NCBI RefSeq assembly: GCF_003231305.1
Contig: NZ_QKVM01000019.1
Coordinates: forward strand, 1-64,000
From: Pseudomonas sichuanensis
GTDB taxonomy: Bacteria > Pseudomonadota > Gammaproteobacteria > Pseudomonadales > Pseudomonadaceae
Direction of reading: 5' to 3'
Length of the DNA: 64,000 nucleotides
Numbering within the stretch: the first letter of the stretch is position 1; every line of letters begins with the position of its first letter. Positions 49,652 to 60,280 of this stretch are shown in pieces. The notes beneath the pieces are model-generated. The model was not told the origin of the DNA, did not search any database, and saw only the letters and a program-made list of their open reading frames with translations. Made by a program: the position numbers and the translations under genes.

Positions 49652-50425
49652 ATGCCAAGCAACCTCGTTGTGCAGCCCCCAGCGGACGGCGTCCGTCTGA
49701 TTGCCCTGCACCGCCCGCAAGCCCTCAACGCCTTGAACACCGAGCTGCTGGCCGAGCTGGCCGCCCAGCTCGACGCCGCAGAGCGCGACGAACACACCCG
49801 TGCCGTGGTCATCACCGGCAGCCGCAAGGCCTTCGCCGCCGGCGCCGATATCAACGAAATGGCCGAGCGCGACCTGGTCGGTATCCTCAACGACCCCCGC
49901 GTATCCCACTGGCAACGCATCGCTGCCTTCACCAAGCCACTGGTCGCGGCCGTGAACGGCTACGCCCTGGGCGGTGGCTGCGAACTGGTGATGTGCGCGG
50001 ATATCGTCATTGCCGGCAGCGATGCACGGTTCGGTCAACCCGAAATCAACCTCGGCATCATCCCCGGCGCCGGCGGCACCCAGCGCCTGCTGCGAGCAGT
50101 GGGCAAGCCGCTGGCCATGCAGATGGTCCTCAGTGGCGAGGCCATCGACGCCCGCCGTGCCTTGCAGGCCGGCCTGGTCAGCGAAGTCACCGAGCCAGAA
50201 CTGACGGTCGAGCGCGCCCTGCAGGTGGCCCGCGCTATCGCCGCCAAGGCCCCGTTGGCCGTGCGCCTGGCCAAGGAGGCGCTGCTCAAGGCCCAGGACA
50301 CCGACCTGGCCAGCGGCCTGCGTTTCGAGCGCCACGCATTCACCCTGCTGGCCGGTACTGCCGACCGCAACGAAGGCATTCGCGCCTTCCAGGAAAAACG
50401 CCCGGCCCGCTTCCTCGGCCAGTGA
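49652..50425 (+). CDS. paaF: 2,3-dehydroadipyl-CoA hydratase PaaF
   Basis: This 257-residue crotonase-fold enzyme hydrates 2,3-dehydroadipyl-CoA to 3-hydroxyadipyl-CoA in the lower phenylacetate pathway. The crotonase motifs are [24 protein letters not shown] and the catalytic pair near [17 protein letters not shown] (E in the first helix of the motif). It is the first gene of paaFGHIJK, followed 32 bp later by paaG. Confidence 0.93.
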   Translation: MPSNLVVQPPADGVRLIALHRPQALNALNTELLAELAAQLDAAERDEHTRAVVITGSRKAFAAGADINEMAERDLVGILNDPRVSHWQRIAAFTKPLVAAVNGYALGGGCELVMCADIVIAGSDARFGQPEINLGIIPGAGGTQRLLRAVGKPLAMQMVLSGEAIDARRALQAGLVSEVTEPELTVERALQVARAIAAKAPLAVRLAKEALLKAQDTDLASGLRFERHAFTLLAGTADRNEGIRAFQEKRPARFLGQ

Positions 50426-50457
50426 CCCCTTCCCTCCACCGACGGAGCGCTTCCAGC

Positions 50458-51252
50458 ATGCCTTTCCAGCACATCCTGTTTTCCATCGACGACGACGGCG
50501 TCGCCCTGCTCAGTCTCAATCGGCCCGAGCAACTGAACAGCTTCAACAGCGCCATGCACCTGGAAGTGCGCGAAGCCCTCAAGCAAGTGCGCCAGAGCGA
50601 ACACGCCCGGGTATTGCTGCTGACCGGCGAAGGCCGCGGCTTCTGCGCGGGCCAGGACCTGTCCGATCGCAATGTCGCCCCCGGCGCCGAGATGCCCGAC
50701 CTGGGCGAGTCCATCGAAAAGTTCTACAACCCCCTGGTACGCAGCCTGCGCGACCTGCCGCTACCGGTGATCTGTGCCGTCAATGGCGTGGCCGCCGGTG
50801 CCGGCGCCAACCTGCCGCTGGCCTGCGACCTGGTGCTGGCAGCGCGTTCGGCCAGCTTCATCCAGGCGTTCTGCAAGATCGGCCTGGTACCCGACTCCGG
50901 CGGCACCTGGCTGCTGCCGCGCCTGGTCGGCATGGCCCGGGCCAAGGCGCTGGCATTGCTCGGTGAGCGCCTGAGCGCCGAACAGGCGGAACAGTGGGGG
51001 CTGATCTATCGGGTGGTCGACGATGCAGCCCTGCGCGACGAGGCCCTGACCCTGGCCCGCCAGCTGGCGACCCAGCCCACCTACGGCCTGGCCCTGATCA
51101 AGCGCGCACTGAACCAGAGCTACGACAACCGTTTCGACCAACAGCTGGAGCTGGAGCGCGACCTGCAACGGTTGGCCGGGCGCAGCGAGGACTACCGCGA
51201 AGGCGTCAGCGCCTTCATGAACAAGCGCGCACCCGCGTTCAAGGGGCGTTGA
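50458..51252 (+). CDS. paaG: 1,2-epoxyphenylacetyl-CoA isomerase PaaG
   Basis: This crotonase-fold enzyme of about 264 residues isomerises the ring epoxide of phenylacetyl-CoA to oxepin-CoA and later shifts a double bond. It contains [35 protein letters not shown] and the catalytic Asp in [19 protein letters not shown], the Asp being typical of PaaG. ATG 50458 has GGAG about 10 bases upstream. An earlier open frame is not coding. It lies 2 bp before paaH. Confidence 0.94.
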   Translation: MPFQHILFSIDDDGVALLSLNRPEQLNSFNSAMHLEVREALKQVRQSEHARVLLLTGEGRGFCAGQDLSDRNVAPGAEMPDLGESIEKFYNPLVRSLRDLPLPVICAVNGVAAGAGANLPLACDLVLAARSASFIQAFCKIGLVPDSGGTWLLPRLVGMARAKALALLGERLSAEQAEQWGLIYRVVDDAALRDEALTLARQLATQPTYGLALIKRALNQSYDNRFDQQLELERDLQRLAGRSEDYREGVSAFMNKRAPAFKGR

Positions 51253-51254
51253 TC

Positions 51255-52772
51255 ATGGCTGCACTCGACCGCAACACGTTGGTGGCAGTCATTGGTGCCG
51301 GTGCCATGGGGGCCGGGATCGCCCAGGTAGCGGCCCAGGCCGGCCATCCGGTTCGCCTCTACGACAACCGCCCAGGCGCCGCCGCGCAAGCCGTTGCAGG
51401 CATCGACCGGCAGCTCGGCCGCCTGGTGGAAAAAGGCAGGCTGCCAGCCACCGAGCGTGCAGCCATCAGCGCCCGCCTGCAGCCTGTGGAAACCCTCGAT
51501 GCGCTCGCACCCGCGCGCCTGGTCATCGAAGCCATCGTCGAGAACCTGTCGATCAAACAAGGCCTGCTGCATCAGCTCGAAGCCCTGTGTGGCGAGGACT
51601 GCATCCTTGCCAGCAACACCTCGTCGCTGTCGATCACCAGCCTGGCCGCCGGCCTGAAGCGCCCCCAGCAAGTGATCGGCATGCACTTCTTCAACCCGGC
51701 GCCGTTGATGGCCCTGGTGGAAATTGTCTCGGGCCTGGCCAGCGATCCAGCCGTAGCCGCCACCTTGCATGAAACGGCCAGGGCCTGGGGCAAAGAGCCG
51801 GTGCACACGCAGTCTACGCCGGGCTTCATCGTCAACCGCGTGGCGCGCCCGTTCTATGCCGAAAGCCTGCGCCTGCTGCAGGAAGGCGCCGCCGACTGCG
51901 CCACCCTCGACGCCCTGCTGCGTGAGGCCGGTGGTTTTCGCATGGGCGCTTTCGAGCTCACCGACCTGATCGGGCATGACGTCAACTACGCCGTGACCTG
52001 TTCAGTGTTCGAGGCCTTCTATGGCGACTTGCGCTTCCAGCCGTCGCTGGTGCAGAAGGCGCTGGTGGATGCCGGGCGCCTGGGGCGCAAGTCCGGCCAG
52101 GGCTTCTATAGCTATGCCGAGGGCGCACAAAGGCCGCAACCGCTCACCCTGGCCAGCCAGGCGAATGTGGATTGCTGCGTGGCAGAAGGCGACCTTGGCG
52201 TACTACGCCCCCTGGTGGAGCGCTTGCGCGGCGCAGGTATCAGCGTGACCGAACGCGCAGGCGCAGGCTTGCTGCGGGTTGGCGACGCCACCTTGGCGCT
52301 TTCCGACGGTCGCCTGGCCAGCCAGCGTGCCCGCGAGGACGGTCTGAGCAACCTGGTCCTGCTCGATCTGGCCCAGGACTATGCAAGCGCTACCCGCCTT
52401 GCCATCAGCCACGCCGCCAACTGCACAGCCGAAGCTCGCGACCAGGCGATCGCCTTGCTGCGCAGCGCCGGGCTCGAGGTCAGCGCCGTTGCCGACCTGC
52501 CCGGCCTGGTGGTGCTACGCACCGTCGCCATGCTCGCCAACGAAGCGGCCGACGCCGTGCTGCAAGGGGTTGGCACGCCGCAAGACATCGACCTGGCCAT
52601 GCGCGCCGGGGTCAATTACCCCCGTGGCCCGCTGGCCTGGGCCGACAGCCTCGGTGTCGGCTACACCCTGCGCGTGCTCGACAACCTGCAACGCAGCTAC
52701 GGTGAGGAACGCTACCGCCCTTCCCTGCTGCTGCGCCGCACCCACGCCGAAGGAGGCCGCCTGCATGCCTGA
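51255..52772 (+). CDS. paaH: 3-hydroxyadipyl-CoA dehydrogenase PaaH
   Basis: This 505-residue NAD-dependent enzyme has a Rossmann motif VAVIGAGAMGAGIA at the start, NTSSLSI and HFFNPAPLM in the first half, and a second copy of the C-terminal 3-hydroxyacyl-CoA dehydrogenase domain. The length fits PaaH and is longer than simple HBD enzymes. It oxidises 3-hydroxyadipyl-CoA to 3-oxoadipyl-CoA. Its stop overlaps the paaI start by 8 bases. Confidence 0.94.
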   Translation: MAALDRNTLVAVIGAGAMGAGIAQVAAQAGHPVRLYDNRPGAAAQAVAGIDRQLGRLVEKGRLPATERAAISARLQPVETLDALAPARLVIEAIVENLSIKQGLLHQLEALCGEDCILASNTSSLSITSLAAGLKRPQQVIGMHFFNPAPLMALVEIVSGLASDPAVAATLHETARAWGKEPVHTQSTPGFIVNRVARPFYAESLRLLQEGAADCATLDALLREAGGFRMGAFELTDLIGHDVNYAVTCSVFEAFYGDLRFQPSLVQKALVDAGRLGRKSGQGFYSYAEGAQRPQPLTLASQANVDCCVAEGDLGVLRPLVERLRGAGISVTERAGAGLLRVGDATLALSDGRLASQRAREDGLSNLVLLDLAQDYASATRLAISHAANCTAEARDQAIALLRSAGLEVSAVADLPGLVVLRTVAMLANEAADAVLQGVGTPQDIDLAMRAGVNYPRGPLAWADSLGVGYTLRVLDNLQRSYGEERYRPSLLLRRTHAEGGRLHA

Positions 52773-53206
52773 TCTGTCCCCCCAAGCCCTGGCGCGTGCC
52801 TGCGCCCAGGCCATGTTCGCCCGCGATGCGGCCAGCCAGGGCCTGGGCATCGAACTGCTCGACGCCGGCCCCGGCAGCGCGCGCCTGGCCATGACCGTGC
52901 GCGCCGACATGATCCAGGGCCATGGTACCTGCCATGGCGGCTATCTGTTTGCCCTGGCCGACTCGGCCTTTGCCTTCGCCTGCAACAGCCATGACGAAGC
53001 CACCGTGGCCCTGGGTTGCAGCATCGACTACGTCGCTGCGGCCAAACGTGGCGACCAGCTCGTCGCCAGCGCGACTGAACAGAGCCGCAAAGGCCGCACC
53101 GGCAACTACGACGTGCGCATCGAAAACCAGCATGGCGAGCTGATCGCCCTGTTCCACGGCAAATCCTACAAGGTGCGCGGCAGCGTGCTGGCACCGGAGA
53201 ACACCC

Positions 53207-53214
<8 letters not shown>
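52765..53214 (+). CDS. paaI: hotdog thioesterase PaaI
   Basis: This 149-residue hotdog-fold thioesterase has the signature [19 protein letters not shown]. PaaI hydrolyses stalled hydroxyphenylacetyl-CoA and similar esters to rescue free CoA. GGAGG precedes the ATG. It overlaps paaH by 8 bases and paaJ by 8 bases, so all are translated together. Confidence 0.94.
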
Positions 53215-54427
<1,213 letters not shown>

Positions 54428-54521
54428 TCAGTCGCCCAGAGACGCAATGCAACGCGGGCAGTATGCTGCCCCCATGACACTCAGGGCCCTGGCCCACGAC
54501 AAGAACAATTCGAGTGAAACC

Positions 54522-55841
54522 ATGAACCACTACGCCAAAGCCGAACGCGCCTTGCTCGACCCGATGGAAACCGCCAGCCTCGACGCGCTGCGCCAGCACC
54601 AGCTGGAGCGCCTGCGCTGGAGCCTGCTGCACGCCTACCAGAACGTGCCTTTGTACCGCCAGCGTTTCGACGCCTGCGGCGCCCACCCGGACGACCTGCA
54701 CACACTGGACGACCTGGCCAAGTTCCCCTTCACCGGCAAGAACGACCTGCGCGACAACTACCCCTACGGCATGTTCGCCGTGCCCCAGGACCAGGTGGTG
54801 CGCCTGCATGCGTCCAGCGGCACCACCGGCAAGCCGACCGTGGTCGGCTACACCCAGAACGACATCGACACCTGGGCCAACGTGGTGGCGCGCTCGATCC
54901 GCGCCGCCGGCGGGCGCAAGGGCGACAAGGTGCATGTCTCCTACGGCTACGGCCTGTTCACCGGCGGCCTCGGCGCCCACTACGGCGCCGAGCGCCTGGG
55001 CTGCACGGTGATCCCCATGTCTGGCGGCCAGACCGAAAAGCAGGTGCAGCTGATCCGCGACTTCCAGCCCGACATCATCATGGTCACGCCGTCGTACATG
55101 CTCAACCTGGCCGACGAGATCGAGCGCCAGGGCATTGCCCCCGACGACCTCAAACTGCGCCTGGGCATCTTCGGTGCCGAGCCCTGGACCGATGAACTGC
55201 GCCGCTCCATCGAGCAGCGCCTGGGCATCGACGCCCTGGACATCTATGGCCTCTCGGAAATCATGGGCCCGGGCGTGGCCATGGAGTGCATCGAGACCAA
55301 GGACGGCCCGACCATCTGGGAGGACCACTTCTACCCCGAGATCATCGACCCGGTGACCGGCGCCGTGCTGCCGGACGGCCAGCTCGGCGAGCTGGTGTTC
55401 ACCTCGCTGAGCAAGGAGGCGCTGCCGATGGTGCGCTACCGCACCCGCGACCTCACCCGCCTGCTGCCTGGCACTGCCCGGCCGATGCGGCGCATCGGCA
55501 AGATCACCGGGCGCAGCGACGACATGTTGATCATCCGCGGGGTCAACGTGTTCCCCACGCAGATCGAAGAGCAGGTTCTGAAAATAAAACAGCTTTCAGA
55601 GCTATATGAGATACATCTGTATCGCAATGGAAATCTCGACAGCGTCGAGGTGCACGTGGAGTTGCGCGCTGACAGTCAGTACCTGGATGAAGGCCAGCGC
55701 AAGCAGGTGGTGGGTGAGCTGGCCAAGCAGATCAAGACCTATATCGGCATCAGCACGCAGGTGCACCTGCAGCCGTGCGGGGCACTGAAGCGCTCGGAGG
55801 GCAAAGCCTGTCACGTGTACGACAAGCGTTTGGCCAGCTGA
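54522..55841 (+). CDS. paaK: phenylacetate-CoA ligase PaaK
   Basis: This 439-residue adenylate-forming ligase turns phenylacetate into phenylacetyl-CoA, the first step and the signal that releases PaaX. ATP-binding motif: HASSGTTGKPTVVGYT. Other blocks: YGLSEIMGPG and GRSDDMLIIRGVNVFPTQIEE. ATG 54522 gives the usual length. An open frame from 54447 adds unlikely residues. A short AT-rich patch with rare codons (55581-55634) sits between the two main domains. A terminator follows the stop. Confidence 0.95.
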   Translation: MNHYAKAERALLDPMETASLDALRQHQLERLRWSLLHAYQNVPLYRQRFDACGAHPDDLHTLDDLAKFPFTGKNDLRDNYPYGMFAVPQDQVVRLHASSGTTGKPTVVGYTQNDIDTWANVVARSIRAAGGRKGDKVHVSYGYGLFTGGLGAHYGAERLGCTVIPMSGGQTEKQVQLIRDFQPDIIMVTPSYMLNLADEIERQGIAPDDLKLRLGIFGAEPWTDELRRSIEQRLGIDALDIYGLSEIMGPGVAMECIETKDGPTIWEDHFYPEIIDPVTGAVLPDGQLGELVFTSLSKEALPMVRYRTRDLTRLLPGTARPMRRIGKITGRSDDMLIIRGVNVFPTQIEEQVLKIKQLSELYEIHLYRNGNLDSVEVHVELRADSQYLDEGQRKQVVGELAKQIKTYIGISTQVHLQPCGALKRSEGKACHVYDKRLAS

Positions 55842-55859
55842 TTCGGCAGCTGTCCATCG

Positions 55860-55887
55860 AGCCCCGGCATGGTCCGGGGCTTTTTTT
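55860..55887 (+). terminator. Rho-independent terminator after paaK
   Basis: Arms AGCCCCGG and CCGGGGCT enclose six bases and are followed by seven T, 18 bp after the paaK stop. It ends the paaFGHIJK transcript. Confidence 0.88.
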
Positions 55888-55903
55888 CACCCGTGACAAC
55901 GCC

Positions 55904-55987
55904 ATCGCGGGGCAAGCCCGCTCCCACGCTATGGATTGCCCCAAGAAGTTGGACGCCGATGCTGTGGGAGCGGGCTTGCCCCGCGAT
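55904..55987. repeat. REP doublet between paaK and paaA
   Basis: Positions 55904-55927 and 55964-55987 are exact reverse complements (24 bp) with the core GTGGGAGCGGGCTTG. Two REPs face each other with 36 bp between them, as in REPIN units of Pseudomonas. Confidence 0.85.
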
Positions 55988-56022
55988 CTGACCCCAACGT
56001 GATACACAAATCTTATTTGATA

Positions 56023-56041
56023 CATCAAATACTGTTTGATG
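56023..56041. promoter_or_regulatory. palindrome in the paaA promoter region
   Basis: Arms CATCAAA and TTTGATG enclose five bases, just upstream of the PaaX-like motif. A further overlapping copy TTTGAT-AC-ATCAAA lies at 56017-56029. A second regulator or a PaaX half-site could bind. Confidence 0.4.
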
Positions 56042-56050
56042 TTGTGTTTT

Positions 56051-56062
56051 GTATCGCTTATA
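56051..56062. promoter_or_regulatory. candidate PaaX operator at the paaA promoter
   Basis: GTATCGCTTATA shares its first nine bases with the two motifs at the paaY-paaF region and overlaps a -10-like TATAAA. The paaA start is 43 bp downstream. Confidence 0.5.
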
Positions 56063-56104
56063 AATACCCCACGCCCCAAGCCGCCCACCACCGGGAGCCC
56101 GAAC

Positions 56105-57094
56105 ATGTACGCACAGCTCGTAGAAACCGGCGTCAAACGCCTCAAGTCGCTGGAAGAGATGTCGCCCGAAGAGCGCGCCTTCCAGGAAAAGATCGACGCC
56201 GAGATCAAGATCGAAGCCAAGAACTGGATGCCCGACGCCTACCGCCAGACCCTCATCCGCCAGATCTCCCAGCATGCCCACTCCGAGATCGTCGGCATGC
56301 TCCCCGAAGGCAATTGGGTCACCCGCGCCCCATCGCTCAAACGCAAGCTGCAGCTGATGGCCAAGATCCAGGACGAAGCCGGCCATGGCCTGTACCTGTA
56401 CAGCGCCATGGAAACCCTCGGTGCCGACCGCGACGAAGAAATCGCCAAGCTGCACAGCGGCAAGGCCAAGTACTCGAGCATCTTCAACTACCCCACCCTC
56501 AGCTGGGCCGACATGGGCGCCGTGGGCTGGCTGGTGGACGGCGCCGCGATCGTCAACCAGGTGGTGCTGCAGCGCACCTCCTACGGCCCCTACTCCCGCG
56601 CCATGGTGCGCATCTGCAAGGAAGAGAGCTTCCACCAGCGCCAGGGCTACGAACTGCTGCTGACCATGATGCGCAACGGCACCCAGGCCCAGCGCGACAT
56701 GGTCCAGGACGCCATCAATCGTTTGTGGTGGCCGGCACTGATGATGTTCGGCCCCAGCGACGAACACTCGCCCAACAGCGCCCAGTCGATGGCCTGGAAA
56801 ATCAAGCGCCAGACCAACGACGAGCTGCGTCAGCGCTTCATCGACCAGACCGTGCCGCAGCTGGAACTGCTCGGCTGCACCGCCCCCGACCCTGAACTCA
56901 AGTGGAACGCCGAACGCGGCCACTACGACTTCGGTGATATCCAGTGGGACGAGTTCTACGAAGTGATCAAGGGCAACGGCCCCTGCAACCAGGAACGCGT
57001 CGCCACCCGCCGCAAGGCCATCGAAGACGGCGCCTGGGTACGCGAGGCCGCCGTGGCCTACGCACGCAAACAACAGAACAAGAACGCCGCCTGA
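56105..57094 (+). CDS. paaA: phenylacetyl-CoA epoxidase subunit PaaA (catalytic)
   Basis: This 329-residue catalytic subunit of the multicomponent phenylacetyl-CoA 1,2-epoxidase binds the diiron centre. Two ExxH pairs are seen in DEAGHG (about residue 98) and [12 protein letters not shown] 56105 follows a clear promoter region. It forms a complex with PaaC and PaaB, with electrons from PaaE. paaB follows after 26 bp. Confidence 0.96.
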   Translation: MYAQLVETGVKRLKSLEEMSPEERAFQEKIDAEIKIEAKNWMPDAYRQTLIRQISQHAHSEIVGMLPEGNWVTRAPSLKRKLQLMAKIQDEAGHGLYLYSAMETLGADRDEEIAKLHSGKAKYSSIFNYPTLSWADMGAVGWLVDGAAIVNQVVLQRTSYGPYSRAMVRICKEESFHQRQGYELLLTMMRNGTQAQRDMVQDAINRLWWPALMMFGPSDEHSPNSAQSMAWKIKRQTNDELRQRFIDQTVPQLELLGCTAPDPELKWNAERGHYDFGDIQWDEFYEVIKGNGPCNQERVATRRKAIEDGAWVREAAVAYARKQQNKNAA

Positions 57095-57120
57095 AGCGGC
57101 CATCGATGCGGAGATCGAGC

Positions 57121-57402
57121 ATGTCTGACTGGACCCTCTACGAAGTATTCGTGCGCAGCAAGCACGGCCTGAACCACAAGCACGTCGGCAGCGTGCATGC
57201 CGCCGATGCCGCCATGGCCATCGAGAACGCCCGCGAGCTGTACACCCGCCGCAGCGAGGGCGTGAGCCTGTGGGTGGTGCCCTCGGCGCTGATCACCGCC
57301 TCCTCGCCTGACGAGAAAGACCCGTTGTTCGCCCCGGCGGACGACAAGGTCTACCGCCACGCCAGCTTCTACGAGCTGCCCGCCGAAGTCGGACACATGT
57401 GA
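57121..57402 (+). CDS. paaB: phenylacetyl-CoA epoxidase subunit PaaB
   Basis: This 93-residue small subunit starts MSDWTLYEVFVRSKHGLNHKHVGSVHA, the characteristic PaaB fold that bridges the AC heterodimers. GGAG lies 7 bases before the ATG. An earlier open frame is the shadow of paaA. paaC follows after 8 bp. Confidence 0.96.
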   Translation: MSDWTLYEVFVRSKHGLNHKHVGSVHAADAAMAIENARELYTRRSEGVSLWVVPSALITASSPDEKDPLFAPADDKVYRHASFYELPAEVGHM

Positions 57403-57410
57403 GGCCCGCC

Positions 57411-58169
57411 ATGCACAAGCAAGCACTCATCCAATACCTGCTGCTGCTCGGCGACAGCGCCCTGATCCAGGGCCAGCGCCTGTGCGAGTGGTGCGGCAAG
57501 GCCCCGGCGCTGGAAGAAGAACTGGCGCTGATGAACGTCGGCCTCGACCTGGTGGGCCAGGCGCGCAACTGGCTGGACTACGCCGCCGAACTGCTGGGTG
57601 ACGGCCGCGATGCCGATGCCCTGGCGTTCCGTCGCGACGAACGCGCCTACCGCAACCTGCTGCTGGTCGAGCAACCCAACGGCGACTACGCCGTCACCAT
57701 GCTCAAGCAGTTCCTTTACGACGCCTGGCACCACGCCACGCTTGAAGGGCTCACGGCCTCCAGCGACGAACGCATCGCCGGCATCGCCGCCAAGGCCCTG
57801 AAAGAAGTCACCTACCACCTGCGCCGCTCCGGCGAATGGGTGCAACGCCTGGGTGGTGGCACTGAACACAGCCGTGCGCGCACGCTCGAGGCCATCCCGG
57901 CACTGTGGCGCTTCACGGTCGAGCTGAGCGTCGCCAACGACGGCGAAGTCCAGCTGGCCCAGGCCGGTATCGCCGCCGACCCGGCGCAGATTGCCCATCA
58001 CTGGCTGAACACCGTCACGGCTATCTTCGCCTCGGTCGACCTGCCCCTGCCCAAGGCCGCCAGCCATTTTTACCTGGACGGGCGCAAGGGCCTGCACACC
58101 GAACACCTCGGCCTGCTGCTGGCCGAAATGCAGTTCCTGCCGCGAGCCTACCCCGATGCAACCTGGTGA
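57411..58169 (+). CDS. paaC: phenylacetyl-CoA epoxidase subunit PaaC (structural)
   Basis: This 252-residue ferritin-like protein pairs with PaaA but lacks a working iron site. The segments LLLGDSALIQGQRLCEWCGKAP and FLYDAWHHATLEGL match PaaC. GAGG lies 6 bases before ATG 57411. It overlaps the start of paaD by 14 bases. Confidence 0.95.
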   Translation: MHKQALIQYLLLLGDSALIQGQRLCEWCGKAPALEEELALMNVGLDLVGQARNWLDYAAELLGDGRDADALAFRRDERAYRNLLLVEQPNGDYAVTMLKQFLYDAWHHATLEGLTASSDERIAGIAAKALKEVTYHLRRSGEWVQRLGGGTEHSRARTLEAIPALWRFTVELSVANDGEVQLAQAGIAADPAQIAHHWLNTVTAIFASVDLPLPKAASHFYLDGRKGLHTEHLGLLLAEMQFLPRAYPDATW

Positions 58170-58680
58170 GCTGATTGCCGGCGACCGCGGCGCCCGGGCC
58201 CAGCAGCACGACGACCTGGCCCATGCCTGGGCGGTGCTCGCCGAGGTGATGGACCCGGAAGTGCCGGTGGTCAGCGTTGTGGACCTGGGGATCGTGCGCG
58301 ACCTCGACTGGCGCGCCGGCCACCTGCACCTGGTGGTCACCCCGACCTACTCCGGCTGCCCGGCCACCGAGGTGATCGAGGGCGACATCCGCCAGGCCCT
58401 GGAGCAGGCCGGCTTCGCCGAACCCGCGCTTGAGCGCCGGCTGATGCCGGCCTGGAGCACCGACTGGATCAGCGCGCAAGGCCGTGAGCGCCTGCGCGCC
58501 TATGGCATCGCCCCACCCGCGGGCAGCGCCAGCCTGCGCGGCGCGGCACCGAGCCTGTGCTGCCCACAGTGCGGCAGCGCCCATACCGAACTGCTCAGCC
58601 AGTTCGGCTCCACCGCCTGCAAGGCGCTGTACCGCTGCCGCGCGTGCCTGGAGCCGTTCGACTATTTCAAATGCCTTTGA
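58156..58680 (+). CDS. paaD: PaaD, iron-sulphur maturation factor of the epoxidase
   Basis: This 174-residue MIP18-family protein has the domain DPEVPVVSVVDLGIVRDL and TPTYSGCPA with the conserved Cys. The tail has four cysteines in two pairs (CCPQCGS and CRACLEPFDYFKC), a likely metal site. PaaD is needed for maturation of the epoxidase, probably its iron or iron-sulphur part. It is translationally coupled to paaC. Confidence 0.94.
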   Translation: MQPGELIAGDRGARAQQHDDLAHAWAVLAEVMDPEVPVVSVVDLGIVRDLDWRAGHLHLVVTPTYSGCPATEVIEGDIRQALEQAGFAEPALERRLMPAWSTDWISAQGRERLRAYGIAPPAGSASLRGAAPSLCCPQCGSAHTELLSQFGSTACKALYRCRACLEPFDYFKCL

Positions 58681-58695
58681 GCCGTGGAGAACGCC

Positions 58696-59772
58696 ATGAG
58701 CCCGTTTCACAGCCTGACCATCAAGCAAGTGCGCCAGGAAACCCGCGACGCGGTGTCCATCGCCTTCGACGTGCCTGCACATCTGCAGGAAGCGTTCCGC
58801 TTCACCCAGGGCCAGTACCTGGTCATGCGCACCCACCTCGATGACGAGGAAGTGCGCCGCTCCTATTCGATCTGCAGCGCCGTGCAGGATGGCGAGCTGC
58901 GCGTGGCGGTCAAGCGCGTGCCCGGCGGACGCTTCTCGGCCTTCGCCAACGAAGCGCTCAAGGCGGGCCAGCAACTGGAGGTGATGCCGCCATCGGGCAA
59001 CTTCTTCGTGCCGTTGGATCCCCTGCGCCACGGTCATTACCTGGGTGTCGCCGCCGGCAGTGGCATCACCCCGATCCTTTCGCTCGTCGCCACCACCCTG
59101 GCCAGCGAGCCGCACAGCCGTTTCACCCTGCTGTACGGCAACCGCGCCAGCAACAGCGCACTGTTCCGCGACCGCCTGGAAGACCTGAAAAACCAATACC
59201 TGGACCGCCTGAACCTGATCTTCGTGTTCAGCCGCGAGCAACAGGACGTCGACCTGTACAACGGCCGCATCGACGCCGACAAGTGCGGCCAGCTGTTCTC
59301 CCGCTGGCTGGATGTGAAGCAGCTCGACGCCGCCTTCATCTGTGGCCCCCAGGCCATGACCGAGACCGTGCGCGACAGCCTGCGCGCCAACGGCATGGAC
59401 AACGCGCGCATCCACTACGAGCTGTTCGCCGCCGCCGGCAGCGAAGCCCGTCGCGAAGCCCGCGAGGCGGCGCGTGAGCTGGATTCGGCGGTCAGCCATG
59501 TGACGGTGATCAGCGATGGTCGCGCCCTGGCCTTCGACCTGCCGCGCAACACCCGCAGCGTGCTCGATGCCGGCAACGCCATCGGTGCCGAGCTGCCCTA
59601 CTCGTGCAAGGCCGGGGTGTGCTCGACCTGCAAGTGCAAGGTGATCGAGGGCGAGGTGGAGATGGACAGCAACCATGCCCTGGAAGACTACGAAGTGGCC
59701 GCCGGCTACGTGCTGTCGTGCCAGACCTACCCCCTGAGCGACAAGGTGGTGCTCGACTTCGATCAGCTCTGA
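58696..59772 (+). CDS. paaE: phenylacetyl-CoA epoxidase reductase PaaE
   Basis: This 358-residue oxidoreductase has an FAD domain (RRSYSICSA), a NAD(P)H domain (GVAAGSGITPILSL, FICGPQAMTE) and a C-terminal plant-type 2Fe-2S ferredoxin with cysteines in SCKAGVCSTCKCKV and later SCQTYP. It supplies electrons to PaaA. GGAG lies 6 bases before ATG 58696. It is the last gene of paaABCDE. A REP doublet follows. Confidence 0.95.
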   Translation: MSPFHSLTIKQVRQETRDAVSIAFDVPAHLQEAFRFTQGQYLVMRTHLDDEEVRRSYSICSAVQDGELRVAVKRVPGGRFSAFANEALKAGQQLEVMPPSGNFFVPLDPLRHGHYLGVAAGSGITPILSLVATTLASEPHSRFTLLYGNRASNSALFRDRLEDLKNQYLDRLNLIFVFSREQQDVDLYNGRIDADKCGQLFSRWLDVKQLDAAFICGPQAMTETVRDSLRANGMDNARIHYELFAAAGSEARREAREAARELDSAVSHVTVISDGRALAFDLPRNTRSVLDAGNAIGAELPYSCKAGVCSTCKCKVIEGEVEMDSNHALEDYEVAAGYVLSCQTYPLSDKVVLDFDQL

Positions 59773-59787
59773 CACCGCGTCGCCTGC

Positions 59788-59898
59788 TTCGCGGGTAAAC
59801 CCGCTCCCACAGGATTTGTGCTGACCCCGGAGGCACCGAAAGATAAGTGCTGATCCTGAAGGCACCGACAAACCTGTGGGAGCGGGTTTACCCGCGAA
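59788..59898. repeat. REP doublet with internal direct repeat after paaE
   Basis: Positions 59788-59813 and 59873-59898 are perfect reverse complements of 26 bp with core GCGGGTTTACCCGC. Between them lies a direct repeat of about 20 bp (59820-59839 and 59849-59868, 17 of 20 identical, 29-bp period). The structure lies between paaE and the transport genes and may stabilise or end transcripts. Confidence 0.85.
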
Positions 59899-59971
59899 GA
59901 AACCAACACCGATACCCGCAACACCCGCGTGACCTGAAAAACAATTACAACAGCCAGAGAGAACGCCAGCC

Positions 59972-60280
59972 ATGACACCCGAACACCTCGAGAGCATCAA
60001 CAACCACCCTGACTTCCAGCAGTTGATCAAGCGCAAGCGCCGCCTCAACGGCACGCTCACCTTGACCATGCTCGCCGCCTACTACGGCTTCGTCCTGCTG
60101 GTGGCCTTCGCCCCCGGCGTGCTCGGCCAGTCCCTCAGCGGCGGGGTGACCAGTGTCGGCATGCTGGTCGGGGTGCTGATGGTGCTGCTGTCCTTCGCCC
60201 TCACCGGGATCTACACCCATCGCGCCAACACCGTGCTCGACCCGCTCAACGACAAGGTCAAGCAGGAGTGCGCACGATGA
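59972..60280 (+). CDS. DUF485 small membrane protein (YjcH-like) of the permease operon
   Basis: This 102-residue protein has two transmembrane helices and a conserved start ([20 protein letters not shown]). It is the DUF485 partner regularly found before ActP-type sodium/solute symporters. Its stop overlaps the start of paaL (ATGA). It is probably an accessory subunit of the permease. Confidence 0.88.
   Translation: MTPEHLESINNHPDFQQLIKRKRRLNGTLTLTMLAAYYGFVLLVAFAPGVLGQSLSGGVTSVGMLVGVLMVLLSFALTGIYTHRANTVLDPLNDKVKQECAR

Noticed and set aside
55904..55987. REP doublet considered as the paaK terminator
   Set aside because: A standard terminator with seven T lies before it at 55860-55887. The REP unit is a separate dispersed repeat.
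58021..60069. 682-codon leftward frame over paaD and paaE
   Set aside because: It is antisense to conserved pathway genes and passes through a REP doublet. It is a shadow frame.
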